Shown: positions 1 through 6,633 of the stretch, piece after piece
Numbering within the stretch: position 1 is the first letter of the stretch
Layout of the letters: each line of letters begins with the position of its first letter
Source: Paraktedonobacter sp964250225
GTDB lineage: Bacteria; Chloroflexota; Ktedonobacteria; Ktedonobacterales; Ktedonobacteraceae
Direction of reading: 5' to 3'
DNA: 9,310 bases
Assembly: GCA_964250225.1 (NCBI GenBank)
Contig: CAXUEY010000214.1
Coordinates: forward strand, 1 to 9,310
Position numbers and translations under genes: made by a program
The notes under the pieces: generated by a model
What the model was told of the DNA's origin: nothing
Database searches by the model: none
Seen by the model: only the letters and a program-made list of their open reading frames with translations

Positions 1-45
1 ATTCCTTAGGCTATACGTTGACTTTTACATCTCCCCCGTCCAGCC

Positions 46-75
46 TTGACAACAAACTGCGCTGTATGATATAGT
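46..75 (+). promoter_or_regulatory. Sigma-70-like promoter of the PadR gene
   Basis: A perfect -35 hexamer TTGACA (46-51) is followed after 18 bp by TATAGT (70-75), one mismatch from the TATAAT consensus. Transcription would start near 82-84, immediately before the palindrome at 85-102. A bound repressor would therefore sit on the start site. Confidence 0.65.
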
Positions 76-84
76 ATAGGTAAG

Positions 85-102
85 CTAGTTTGTACAAACT
101 AG
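85..102. promoter_or_regulatory. Operator candidate: 18-bp perfect palindrome before the PadR gene
   Basis: CTAGTTTGTACAAACTAG is a perfect inverted repeat lying just downstream of the predicted start of transcription and upstream of the PadR start codon. Its half-sites, CTAGTTT and AAACTAG, recur in the palindrome before the exporter gene at 1054-1077. PadR proteins commonly repress their own gene and an adjacent transporter through inverted repeats, so autoregulation is the likely role (inference). Confidence 0.7.
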
Positions 103-145
103 TGTGACGGGAAATTTCAATAGCAGGAAGCGAGTGAGGGATGTT

Positions 146-1033
146 ATGAGTTATCGCCTGGTCATTCTTGGTGTGCTGGCTGAAAAACCTCATTATGGAT
201 ACGATCTCAAGCAAACGATTGAGCGGCAGCATTACGCGGAGTATATTCGTTTGAGTGGCGGCGGACTATATTATCATTTGCGCAAGCTGCAAGAAGAGGG
301 ATATATCGAGGAGCAGATGGTAGAGCGCGAGGGGAAGTATCCTGACCGTCACATTTATCAGATTACGGAGCGCGGACGCAGCTATCTGATCGAGCTATTG
401 AGGTCGACACTGGACGATGTAGAGGGAAGGCGGGTGTACGACTCGCTCGACGCGGCGCTCTCTTTTGCGTTTCTGCTGCCCGATGCAGAGATTATGGCGC
501 GCTTACAGCACCAGCTGGATGTTTTCCAGGGTCAATTTACGGCTCTGGAGATGCTGCAAAGCCAGTATCTAGAGGCTATAAAACAGCCGCTAGAAAAGAT
601 AAACAGTGCAGTAAAGCGTGAGATTTTTTACAAGCAACTGATTGTTGGGCATAAAATCGCGCTCTGGCAACACGAGGGACGCTGGCTTCAGGAGGCCGTG
701 CGCAGGATTGGTGAGCAACACGATCATGCAACAGACGAGCAGTCCTGTGAACATCATACTGAAGCAGACACGGCTGACTCCAGACAGGTTATCAGAGATG
801 TCTATGCGCAAATGCAACGACTGCGACCCGTCATCGGCGAGGCTCTGGCTGAATATAACCGCCAACTGGATCGGGCCTGGCAGGAATATCAACGCCAACT
901 CACGACGCGCCATGAGAGCGAACTGGGTCAGGCACGCCAGGTTTATCAACAACGGATCACTGAGATCAAACAGGCTCATGAACAGAAGCTGGGGTGTATG
1001 CTGGCACAGGAGGAAGGAGAGCAGCATTCTTGA
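146..1033 (+). CDS. PadR-family transcriptional regulator with long coiled-coil C-terminal extension
   Basis: The N-terminal 80 residues form a PadR winged-helix domain. They contain the typical core LGVLAEKPHYGYDLKQ, the recognition region GGGLYYHLRKLQEEGYIE and the wing with a YPDRHIYQIT strand. Family members sense small molecules and usually repress drug-efflux genes. A helical dimerization region follows. From about residue 215 to the end there is a charged region rich in Gln, Glu and Arg that looks like a long coiled coil. At 295 aa it exceeds the usual 110-200 aa of the family. ATG at 146 is chosen because GTGAGGG lies 5 bases upstream; an in-frame GTG at 104 has no ribosome-binding site and overlaps the operator. 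The exporter starts 60 bp downstream. Family assignment is firm; the ligand is unknown. Confidence 0.9.
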   Translation: MSYRLVILGVLAEKPHYGYDLKQTIERQHYAEYIRLSGGGLYYHLRKLQEEGYIEEQMVEREGKYPDRHIYQITERGRSYLIELLRSTLDDVEGRRVYDSLDAALSFAFLLPDAEIMARLQHQLDVFQGQFTALEMLQSQYLEAIKQPLEKINSAVKREIFYKQLIVGHKIALWQHEGRWLQEAVRRIGEQHDHATDEQSCEHHTEADTADSRQVIRDVYAQMQRLRPVIGEALAEYNRQLDRAWQEYQRQLTTRHESELGQARQVYQQRITEIKQAHEQKLGCMLAQEEGEQHS

Positions 1034-1053
1034 TCTTTTTTTTACGATAGTAT

Positions 1054-1077
1054 TTTAATTAAACTAGTTTAATTAAA
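1054..1077. promoter_or_regulatory. Second operator candidate: 24-bp perfect palindrome before the exporter gene
   Basis: This AT-rich perfect inverted repeat is centred on ACTAGT (1063-1068). It contains CTAGTTTAATTAAA and its mirror TTTAATTAAACTAG, overlapping at the central CTAG. Each matches the first operator's pattern CTAGTTT-N4-AAA. It ends one base before the GGAG of the exporter's ribosome-binding site. A TTGATC (1030-1035) and a TATTTT (1051-1056) form only a weak promoter candidate, so an internal promoter here is uncertain. Binding could block transcription into the exporter genes, possibly separately from the PadR gene. Confidence 0.65.
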
Positions 1078-1093
1078 GGAGAAATATGGACAT

Positions 1094-2740
1094 ATGCAAG
1101 CACATATCCAGGCAGCGCAGCGCAGTGGGGGCTTAGATTATAAGTGGGTGCTGGCGATGGTCGTGGTACTGGGCGCTTTTATGAGCGTGCTGGACACGAC
1201 CATCGTGAATATCGCCTTGCCGCGCTTAGAAACAGCTTTTGGTGCCAGTGTGAATAATGTGCAGTGGGTCCTGACTGGCTATACTCTGAGCCAGGGCGTA
1301 GCGGTCCCGCTGGTCGCGTATATGACCGACAGATTTGGCATCAAACGCTTCTATATGTTTTCACTGGGCGCCTTTACTATAGGCTCGATGCTGTGCGGGC
1401 TTTCATGGAGCCTGCCATTGCTAATCGTTTTTCGTATCATCCAGGGTCTGGGTGGTGCGGCCCTGATGCCTCTCTCGATGACCCTGCTGTTCAGCGTGTT
1501 TCCCCCCCAGGAACGTGGCGTGGCGATGGGCGTCTTCGGCGTGCCGGTGCTGCTAGCGCCCGCGATTGGGCCAACGCTGGGCGGCTGGCTAGTCACCTAC
1601 TCCGGTTGGCAGTTGATCTTCTTTATCAATGTCCCGATAGGCATTCTGGGCTTCCTGTTTTCGGGGCTGGTGATCCGCGACGAGCGCGTAGAGAGGCGTC
1701 CGCATTTCGACCTGCCGGGCTTCATCTTCGTGACGTTGGGGCTGTCTACGATCCTCTATGGGTTTTCGTCGGTCAGTACCGATGGATGGAGTTCGCCGCT
1801 TGTCCTGGGTTTCCTCAGTCTGGGCTTCATTGCGCTGGCCATCTTCGTCGCAATTGAATTACTGACCATCAAGCGCGGAGGAGATCCGTTGCTGAACTTG
1901 AAGCTCTTTGCGAACGGCCCGTTTGGCACAAGCATCATCGGAAGTGTCTTGCTGACATTTACGATGTTTGGAGGACTCTTCCTCTTCCCACTCTATCTGC
2001 AAAATCTGCGCCATTTTAACGCTTTCGATGCTGGCGTGGTGCTATTGCCGCAGGCGCTAGCTTCAATGGCCTCTACCTTGATCGGGGGGCGCTTGGTTGA
2101 TAAACTGGGGATGAAGGCCGTAGTACTTCCTGGCCTCATCATTCTTGGCATATCTAGCTGGTTTATGACTGGCCTGGATAGTCACACACCCATGCTCTGG
2201 TTCCAGGCATTGTTGGTTTTGCGCGGCCTTTCCACGGGCCTGTGTATGCAACCTCTGAGCGTCTCTATGGTCTCGGATATCCCGCCGCGTCAGCTAGCCC
2301 AGGCCACCTCGCTCAGTACCGTAGCCCGCGCGGTGTCAACCTCGCTGGGTGTTGCTGTGCTGGCAACGGTGATCTCGACCCAGATCACGACCCATTACGG
2401 CCACCTGGCTGAGCAGGTCACGCCGTTCTCGAAGCTGGGCCAGATGATGCTCGGCTTGCAGGCGCGTTTCGCGCTCCAGGGCGCTGGTCCCCAGGCTGCC
2501 CGTCAGGCTGCTATACAGACCATTTCCGGGATAGTACATGGTCAGGCCTTTGTGCTGGCCATGCAGGATGCCTTCCGCCTGACCCTTGTGATAGTCATTG
2601 CGGCTTTCATCGCTGTCACGCTGGTCCGCACAAAGAAGCAGCAGAAAATGACTGCACCTGGCTCTTCAAGCCAGGTAGCGAAATCAAAAGAGGATGAAGA
2701 AGCTGAACAAGCGGCCCTTGAGGCTATGCTGGTTGGTTAA
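1094..2740 (+). CDS. DHA2-family (EmrB/QacA type) drug:proton antiporter, 14 TM helices
   Basis: This is a 548-aa inner-membrane exporter, the usual length for 14-helix major facilitator proteins. Visible signatures are motif D1 LDTTIVNIALP with Asp34, motif A around DRFGIKR (79-85), motif B with Arg114 and QG at 117-118, and motif C from Gly149 to GPTLGG (159-164), which marks antiporters. The last 40 residues are a charged cytoplasmic tail. Proteins of this family export lipophilic drugs, dyes or antibiotics using the proton gradient. The adaptor gene begins 49 bp downstream, giving an EmrAB-like pair, and the PadR gene precedes it. The AAGGAG ribosome-binding site (1076-1081) lies a rather long 12 bases from this ATG; an out-of-frame ATG at 1086 is better spaced but gives only 16 codons. 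The substrate cannot be told from sequence. Confidence 0.93.
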   Translation: MQAHIQAAQRSGGLDYKWVLAMVVVLGAFMSVLDTTIVNIALPRLETAFGASVNNVQWVLTGYTLSQGVAVPLVAYMTDRFGIKRFYMFSLGAFTIGSMLCGLSWSLPLLIVFRIIQGLGGAALMPLSMTLLFSVFPPQERGVAMGVFGVPVLLAPAIGPTLGGWLVTYSGWQLIFFINVPIGILGFLFSGLVIRDERVERRPHFDLPGFIFVTLGLSTILYGFSSVSTDGWSSPLVLGFLSLGFIALAIFVAIELLTIKRGGDPLLNLKLFANGPFGTSIIGSVLLTFTMFGGLFLFPLYLQNLRHFNAFDAGVVLLPQALASMASTLIGGRLVDKLGMKAVVLPGLIILGISSWFMTGLDSHTPMLWFQALLVLRGLSTGLCMQPLSVSMVSDIPPRQLAQATSLSTVARAVSTSLGVAVLATVISTQITTHYGHLAEQVTPFSKLGQMMLGLQARFALQGAGPQAARQAAIQTISGIVHGQAFVLAMQDAFRLTLVIVIAAFIAVTLVRTKKQQKMTAPGSSSQVAKSKEDEEAEQAALEAMLVG

Positions 2741-2789
2741 GTGAACATTTTCTTGTAGCATTTAGATTGTATAAAGGAGTTTTTCGAAC

Positions 2790-3452
2790 ATGATTCGTCG
2801 TATAATGATCCCAATTCTTGTTTTTGTTGCCCTGGCGGCCATCGCGGGCGGTGCGGGCTACTGGATCTACAATGGGTACACCTACTACAACACCGATGAT
2901 GCTCAGGTCAGTGGCCAGGTGCTCAATGTGAATGCGCCGACGGCTGGCACTCTGACGAACCTGAACGTCACGGTTGGTCAGCAGGTACACGCGGGCGATG
3001 TGCTGGGCACGATTACGCTGTCATCTGCCGCCAGCTCAAAAAACGCCCCGGCCACGATGGATGTCACCAGCCCGACGGATGGCACAATTGTGCAGGTGCC
3101 TGCGGTACAGGGACAGAGCGTCGCGCCCGGCCTGCAACTGGCCTCGCTGACCAACCTGAACACGATGTACATCACAGCCTACATCGATGAGGGTTCGATC
3201 AACAATGTGAGTGTCAACCAGGCGGTGGACATCCATATCGACGCATATGGGGGTACCAGTTTTAGCGGCCATGTCAGCCAGATCGTGCAAACAACCGCGG
3301 GCCAGTTCTCGCTGCTGCCCAATCAAGATCCCACCAGCGGGAACTTTACCAAAGTCAGCCAGCGCATCCCGGTCTTAATTACGCTGGACAGCAAAAATGG
3401 GAAAGACGTGGTGCCGGGGATGAGTGCTGAGGTGACGATCCATCTGCACTAA
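2790..3452 (+). CDS. HlyD/EmrA-like membrane fusion (adaptor) protein, short form without hairpin
   Basis: One N-terminal membrane segment (about residues 5-27) is followed by TDDAQVSG (35-42), the counterpart of the TDDAYV-type signature of EmrA adaptors. Next come a first lipoyl half (about 44-77), a second lipoyl half starting at VTSPTDGTI (92-100), and a beta-barrel region to the C-terminus ending PGMSAEVTIHL. In Gram-negative EmrA/HlyD proteins the two lipoyl halves are separated by a long alpha-helical hairpin that reaches an outer-membrane channel. Here only about 11 residues (78-88) join them, so the 220-aa length reflects loss of that hairpin. This fits a cell envelope without a TolC-like partner. 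The ribosome-binding site AAAGGAG (2773-2779) supports the start. It probably assists the exporter encoded upstream. Confidence 0.88.
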   Translation: MIRRIMIPILVFVALAAIAGGAGYWIYNGYTYYNTDDAQVSGQVLNVNAPTAGTLTNLNVTVGQQVHAGDVLGTITLSSAASSKNAPATMDVTSPTDGTIVQVPAVQGQSVAPGLQLASLTNLNTMYITAYIDEGSINNVSVNQAVDIHIDAYGGTSFSGHVSQIVQTTAGQFSLLPNQDPTSGNFTKVSQRIPVLITLDSKNGKDVVPGMSAEVTIHLH

Positions 3453-3501
3453 ACATAGCAGCCAGTATGTCGTGCAGTAAAGCGGAAAAGGAGTTTATAT
3501 T

Positions 3502-4221
3502 GTGAATCTATTGATTATTGGTGGTCTGCTGGCTCTCGCCGTAGTCGCGATTCTGGGCGCGGTTCTGCTGGGCATGAGTGAGGACCGCGCGGAGAAAGCC
3601 AAACGTGAGGAGCCTGAGGCGTTACCCATGCAGGCACTACCGACGCCGCAAGTGCCAGAAGCACCGCTGGTGCCAGAGATGGCAACGCCGGCACCCGTGG
3701 AGTCTCAGATGACCAGCCCCTTGGCGCCTGAGCTGCCCACGCAGACGCCGATGACTCCGCAAATAGCGGCGACACCAGCGAAGATGCTGCCACGGATAGC
3801 GGCGACACCATCGGCAGTGGTCTTCCCACCAACGGCGTCAGCACCAGCGGCGGCGCCCCTGCCAGAGGCAGCTCCCATAGGGGCGACTTCCGAAGCGGCG
3901 CAGGGACCAGAGACCACGCCGCCATCGCTACTGCCGGTGACGCGTCAGGTGACAGGGCCATTGGTGCCGTCTTCACGTGAAGGACTACTCACGGCGTATC
4001 GAAACGGCCATTTGCCTGCGCCCAGGGAGGACGAACACCTGGCGATCCGCAAGAGCCAGATTCGTGAAATCGTCGGAGAGTTGCGCTCGCTAGCCCAGAA
4101 AGCCAATGAACTGGAGCTGCGCCTGAGTTCACTTGAAGAAGCGCTCGACGGGCAACAGAGTTATCAAGACGAGGCGACGGCCAAACATCGGGCGCTCAGG
4201 CCAGATCATCCATCTGTCTAA
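3502..4221 (+). CDS. Membrane-anchored proline/alanine-rich protein with C-terminal coiled coil, unknown function
   Basis: No family is recognised. The GTG start is supported by AAAAGGAG (3486-3493) 8 bases upstream. Residues 3-24 form a single hydrophobic helix. About 140 residues of low-complexity Pro/Ala/Thr-rich sequence follow, with repeated ATP, LP and MP motifs. The C-terminal 60 residues are charged with heptad-like leucines (IVGELRSLAQKANELELRLS), suggesting a short coiled coil. Charges just after the helix are balanced, so the side of the membrane on which the long domain lies is unclear. It begins 49 bp after the adaptor gene, the same gap as before the adaptor, so it is likely the last gene of the export operon. 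A role as spacer or partner of the adaptor is speculation. Confidence 0.75.
   Translation: MNLLIIGGLLALAVVAILGAVLLGMSEDRAEKAKREEPEALPMQALPTPQVPEAPLVPEMATPAPVESQMTSPLAPELPTQTPMTPQIAATPAKMLPRIAATPSAVVFPPTASAPAAAPLPEAAPIGATSEAAQGPETTPPSLLPVTRQVTGPLVPSSREGLLTAYRNGHLPAPREDEHLAIRKSQIREIVGELRSLAQKANELELRLSSLEEALDGQQSYQDEATAKHRALRPDHPSV
3763..3810 (+). repeat. Pair of 15-bp direct repeats inside the proline-rich gene
   Basis: ATAGCGGCGACACCA occurs at 3763-3777 and again at 3796-3810. The 33-bp spacing is exactly 11 codons and encodes IAATP twice in the same frame. It looks like a small in-frame duplication that has lengthened the low-complexity linker. Confidence 0.6.
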
Positions 4222-4272
4222 ACCCATGCTTTGATGGTAGAGCAGTTTCGTCGGGAATATCTGGACTTCGCA

Positions 4273-4321
4273 TCTCAGAGGCAGGGAAGATGCTTCTTCG
4301 GAAGCGTTCCTGCCTCTGAGA
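4273..4321 (+). other. Long UUCG-capped hairpin in the 4222-4409 intergenic stretch
   Basis: CTCAGAGGCAGG (4274-4285) pairs with CCTGCCTCTGAG (4309-4320), and T4273-A4321 extends the stem. Inside, an AA/TT step and a small internal loop lead to GCTTC-TTCG-GAAGC, whose C(UUCG)G tetraloop is exceptionally stable. No T-run follows on either strand, so it is not a standard intrinsic terminator. It stands 52 bp after the last gene of the export operon and could act as an mRNA 3'-end stabiliser or an atypical terminator. Confidence 0.6.
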
Positions 4322-4369
4322 CGTCAGGAGCCAGTGCTTATGTGAAGAAAACACATACAAATCAAGAAG

Positions 4370-4393
4370 CCCGTCCAGCGAGGCGCGGGTTTT
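4370..4393 (+). terminator. Short terminator-like hairpin before the DoxX-like gene
   Basis: CCCG (4370-4373) pairs with CGGG (4386-4389), with two further inner C-G pairs, and TTTT (4390-4393) follows directly. The stem is short and imperfect. It may end transcription of the export operon, but it lies only 16 bp before the next start codon. Confidence 0.4.
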
Positions 4394-4409
4394 CCAGAGG
4401 TCACATTTT

Positions 4410-4784
4410 ATGAATATTGTATTATGGGTGATACAGGGTATCCTGTGCATAGCCTTTCTCATGGCTGGCTCTATGAAAAGCTTCATGCCAGTCACTAAAC
4501 TCGGCACTATGATGCCGTGGGTGAGCGATGTTTCATCGAGATGGCCGCGTTTTATCGGCACATGTGAAATACTGGGGGCGCTGGGAATGATCCTACCCGG
4601 CGTGACACATATTCAGCCCTGGTTAACGACAGTGGCCGCGGGCGGCCTGGCGATGGTGATGATAGATGCAGCCAATTTCCATCGCGGCAGACGGGAATTT
4701 TCCTTTATCCTGGTTAATCTTGTGCTTTTCGTGCTGGCGGTCGTGGTCCTGGTGGGACGCTGGATGCTGGTGCCGCTAAATTGA
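4410..4784 (+). CDS. DoxX-like family small membrane protein
   Basis: This 124-aa protein is almost entirely hydrophobic, with four predicted membrane helices at about residues 3-21, 44-63, 69-87 and 98-118. The family-typical pattern is present: a first helix ending FLMAGSMKSF, then the loop MPWVSDVSSRWPRFIGTCEILGALGMILP, and a later AANFHRGR stretch (residue text split here by its helix boundary). DoxX-like proteins of this size are common, and mostly lack a defined biochemical role. The start is supported by AGAGG (4396-4400) 9 bases upstream. It is separated by about 120 bp from the lyase gene, and a shared function is not apparent. Confidence 0.75.
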   Translation: MNIVLWVIQGILCIAFLMAGSMKSFMPVTKLGTMMPWVSDVSSRWPRFIGTCEILGALGMILPGVTHIQPWLTTVAAGGLAMVMIDAANFHRGRREFSFILVNLVLFVLAVVVLVGRWMLVPLN

Positions 4785-4839
4785 GTCAATATCCTCCAAT
4801 CCTCTCCAGGAAACGTGCCACAGATGGGTCACAGCCATT

Positions 4840-4868
4840 TTACGTCCCCTCCAACCATCTGCTACAAT
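4840..4868 (+). promoter_or_regulatory. Weak promoter candidate for the histidine ammonia-lyase gene
   Basis: TACAAT (4863-4868) is one mismatch from the -10 consensus. The element 17 bp upstream, TTACGT (4840-4845), is a poor -35. It would give a leader of about 33 nt before the start codon at 4908. Confidence 0.3.
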
Positions 4869-4907
4869 GCCAGCGAAGAGGCAACGTTGCCTGGAAAGGA
4901 AAAATCA

Positions 4908-6452
4908 ATGATGAGAGTAGATACTATCCACACGCTCCCGCCTGGCGTGACCATACAGGGCCAGGCGTTGAGTTGCGCTGAGGTGCTGGCAGTAGCGCGG
5001 CATCACGCGCCGGTGGTGCTGGGAGACGAATCGCTGGCACGCATTCAGGCTGCGCGGCGTGTGATTGATCGCATGGCGGACGAGGACCAGAAGGTCTACG
5101 GCGTGACGACGGGTTTTGGCCATCTCAGCCGGGTGCGCATTCCACACGAGCAGTTGACCGACCTGCAACATAATCTCCTGCGCAGCCACTCGGCGGGCGT
5201 TGGCGAGCCGCTGAGCGAAGAGGTGACGAGGGCGCTGATGCTCCTGCTGGCCGCCAGTTTAGCACGTGGTAATTCGGGTGTACGACCCGCGGTGGTCGAG
5301 CTGCTACTGAGCATGCTCAATGCACGGCTCTACCCGGTCATCCCCTCACGTGGGTCTGTAGGGGCGAGCGGCGACCTGGCTCCGCTGGCGCACCTGGGCA
5401 TTACGCTGATAGGTGAGGGGCAGGTGTTTGTACGCGGGGAACGTGTCACGGGAAACGTGGCGCTGGCCCAGGCTGGACTAACGCCCTTGCGTTTGCAGGC
5501 CAAAGAGGGTCTGGCTCTGATTAACGGCACGCATCTGATGGAAGCCATTGCTGTGCTGGCCCTGGCCGATGCCCAGACGTTGTTGCGCGCGGCTGAAGTA
5601 GCCTGCGCGATGAGTATCGAGGGGTTGCTGGGCAGCCATGTGCCGCTGGATGCGCGTATCCACGAGAGGCGCGGCCAGGTGGGTCAGATTGTCGCGGCAG
5701 CCCATTTGCGCGAGCTGGTCAAAGAGAGCAAGATCAACGCCAGCCACCAGAATTGTTCACGCGTGCAAGACCCCTATAGTATGCGGTGCGCGCCCCAGGT
5801 CTTTGGAGCTGTGCGCGACGCCCTGGAGTACTGCGCGGGTGTTTTCGAGCGCGAATTGGGCGCTGTGACCGATAATCCGCTGATCTTTCCCGAAGACGGC
5901 GAGGTGTTGAGCGGCGGGAACTTCCACGGCCAACCCCTGGCCCTGGCGCTGGACACAATGGGCATCGCCATCGCCCAGCTTGCCAGCTTCTCCGAACGGC
6001 GCACCTACAACCTCATGGGTCCACACGATTGGGACGAGAACGGCGCGCCACTCTTCCTCACTCCTAATCCGGGACTCAACTCCGGCTTTATGATCGTACA
6101 ATATGTCGCGGCGGCGCTGGTCAACGAGATCAAAGTTCTGGCGCACCCCGCCAGCATCGATTCTATTCCCACCTCCGCCGGTATGGAGGACTTCAACAGC
6201 ATGGGAGCCACCAGCGCCCACAAAATGCTGCGTATCCTCGAACAGGCGCGCCAGGTTGTGGCCATCGAACTGCTGTCCGCCGCGCAGATGCTCGACTTCC
6301 GTTTGCCACTCACCCCCGGAGTTGGTGTGCGGCGCGCCTTCGACTTCGTGCGCGCCCGCGTCCCCAAACTGGAGCATGATCGCGTCATGTCCCCCGATAT
6401 CGAGACACTGGCTCTGGCCATTCACGAGGGCGTGTTCGATCAACTGGCTTGA
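4908..6452 (+). CDS. hutH: Histidine ammonia-lyase (EC 4.3.1.3), MIO-type aromatic amino acid lyase
   Basis: The enzyme removes ammonia from L-histidine to give trans-urocanate, the first step of histidine degradation in the cytoplasm. The signature SVGASGDLAPLAHL places the Ala-Ser-Gly that cyclises to the MIO cofactor at 153-155. Other active-site elements are YGVTTGFG with Tyr64, INGT (205-208), QDPYSMR (287-293), TDNP (321-324) and NFHGQP (338-343). Ser93-His94 in LRSHSAG is the selectivity pair typical of histidine rather than phenylalanine or tyrosine lyases. The family's QEDHVSM segment reads MEDFNSM (426-432): the Glu is kept but the His is Phe. ATG at 4908 is chosen because GGAAAGGA (4893-4900) precedes it and the resulting 514 aa is the family length; an upstream in-frame ATG at 4815 lacks a ribosome-binding site. 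No other hut gene is present. Confidence 0.92.
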   Translation: MMRVDTIHTLPPGVTIQGQALSCAEVLAVARHHAPVVLGDESLARIQAARRVIDRMADEDQKVYGVTTGFGHLSRVRIPHEQLTDLQHNLLRSHSAGVGEPLSEEVTRALMLLLAASLARGNSGVRPAVVELLLSMLNARLYPVIPSRGSVGASGDLAPLAHLGITLIGEGQVFVRGERVTGNVALAQAGLTPLRLQAKEGLALINGTHLMEAIAVLALADAQTLLRAAEVACAMSIEGLLGSHVPLDARIHERRGQVGQIVAAAHLRELVKESKINASHQNCSRVQDPYSMRCAPQVFGAVRDALEYCAGVFERELGAVTDNPLIFPEDGEVLSGGNFHGQPLALALDTMGIAIAQLASFSERRTYNLMGPHDWDENGAPLFLTPNPGLNSGFMIVQYVAAALVNEIKVLAHPASIDSIPTSAGMEDFNSMGATSAHKMLRILEQARQVVAIELLSAAQMLDFRLPLTPGVGVRRAFDFVRARVPKLEHDRVMSPDIETLALAIHEGVFDQLA

Positions 6453-6504
6453 AAATAAAACGGTGCTGGGGAAAATGTTTCACGTGAAACATCCTCCCGG
6501 CACC
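6451..6504 (-). terminator. Intrinsic terminator of the minus-strand operon, with parS in its stem
   Basis: Read on the minus strand, GGTGCCGGGAGG (6504-6493) pairs with the arm at 6471-6462 ending CAGCACC, including two G-T wobbles. The inner part of the stem is the 18-bp palindrome 6475-6492. The hairpin is followed on this strand by GTTTTATTTTC (6461-6451), a good T-tract. On the plus strand the hairpin follows hutH by 9 bp but only a weak T-stretch comes after it, so termination of hutH is less certain. Confidence 0.6.
6476..6491. promoter_or_regulatory. parS: parS: ParB-binding centromere site
   Basis: TGTTTCACGTGAAACA is an exact match to the well-established bacterial parS consensus TGTTNCACGTGAAACA, and the palindrome extends one base on each side (6475-6492). 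ParB loads here as a CTP-dependent clamp and spreads, and ParA then segregates the complex. Such sites usually lie near the replication origin of chromosomes or on large plasmids. No parA or parB gene is in the window. The intergenic position between convergent genes is typical of a maintained site. Confidence 0.88.
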
Positions 6505-6633
6505 AGACAGTTTCCCTACCCACCGGCCAGGCTACCGATCTCATCTACCACATGCGGCTCGCTGTGGTACGAAGCTTGCCTGGCTTGTGAGCCTCTACAT
6601 CATTGTGTGATCTCGCATACCCTATTTGTTTGG

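Noticed and set aside
104..145. GTG at 104 as start of the PadR gene
   Set aside because: No ribosome-binding site precedes it, it overlaps the palindrome, and the extra 14 residues are not part of the PadR domain.
642..1058. Plus-strand 138-residue frame overlapping the PadR gene
   Set aside because: Out of frame with a clear PadR protein, no ribosome-binding site, and it runs through the operator region.
3515..3976. Minus-strand 153-residue open frame opposite the proline-rich gene
   Set aside because: Low-complexity complement of the Pro/Ala-rich codons with no start signal; the plus-strand gene has a good ribosome-binding site and operon spacing.
4339..4357. TATGTG-N7-CACATA inverted repeat as a further PadR operator
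   Set aside because: It does not share the CTAGTTT half-site of the two matched operators, and a repeat this short in AT-rich DNA can arise by chance.
5757..6443. Minus-strand 228-residue open frame opposite hutH
   Set aside because: Antisense to a well-recognised enzyme in G+C-rich DNA; His/Gly-rich composition is typical of a shadow frame.
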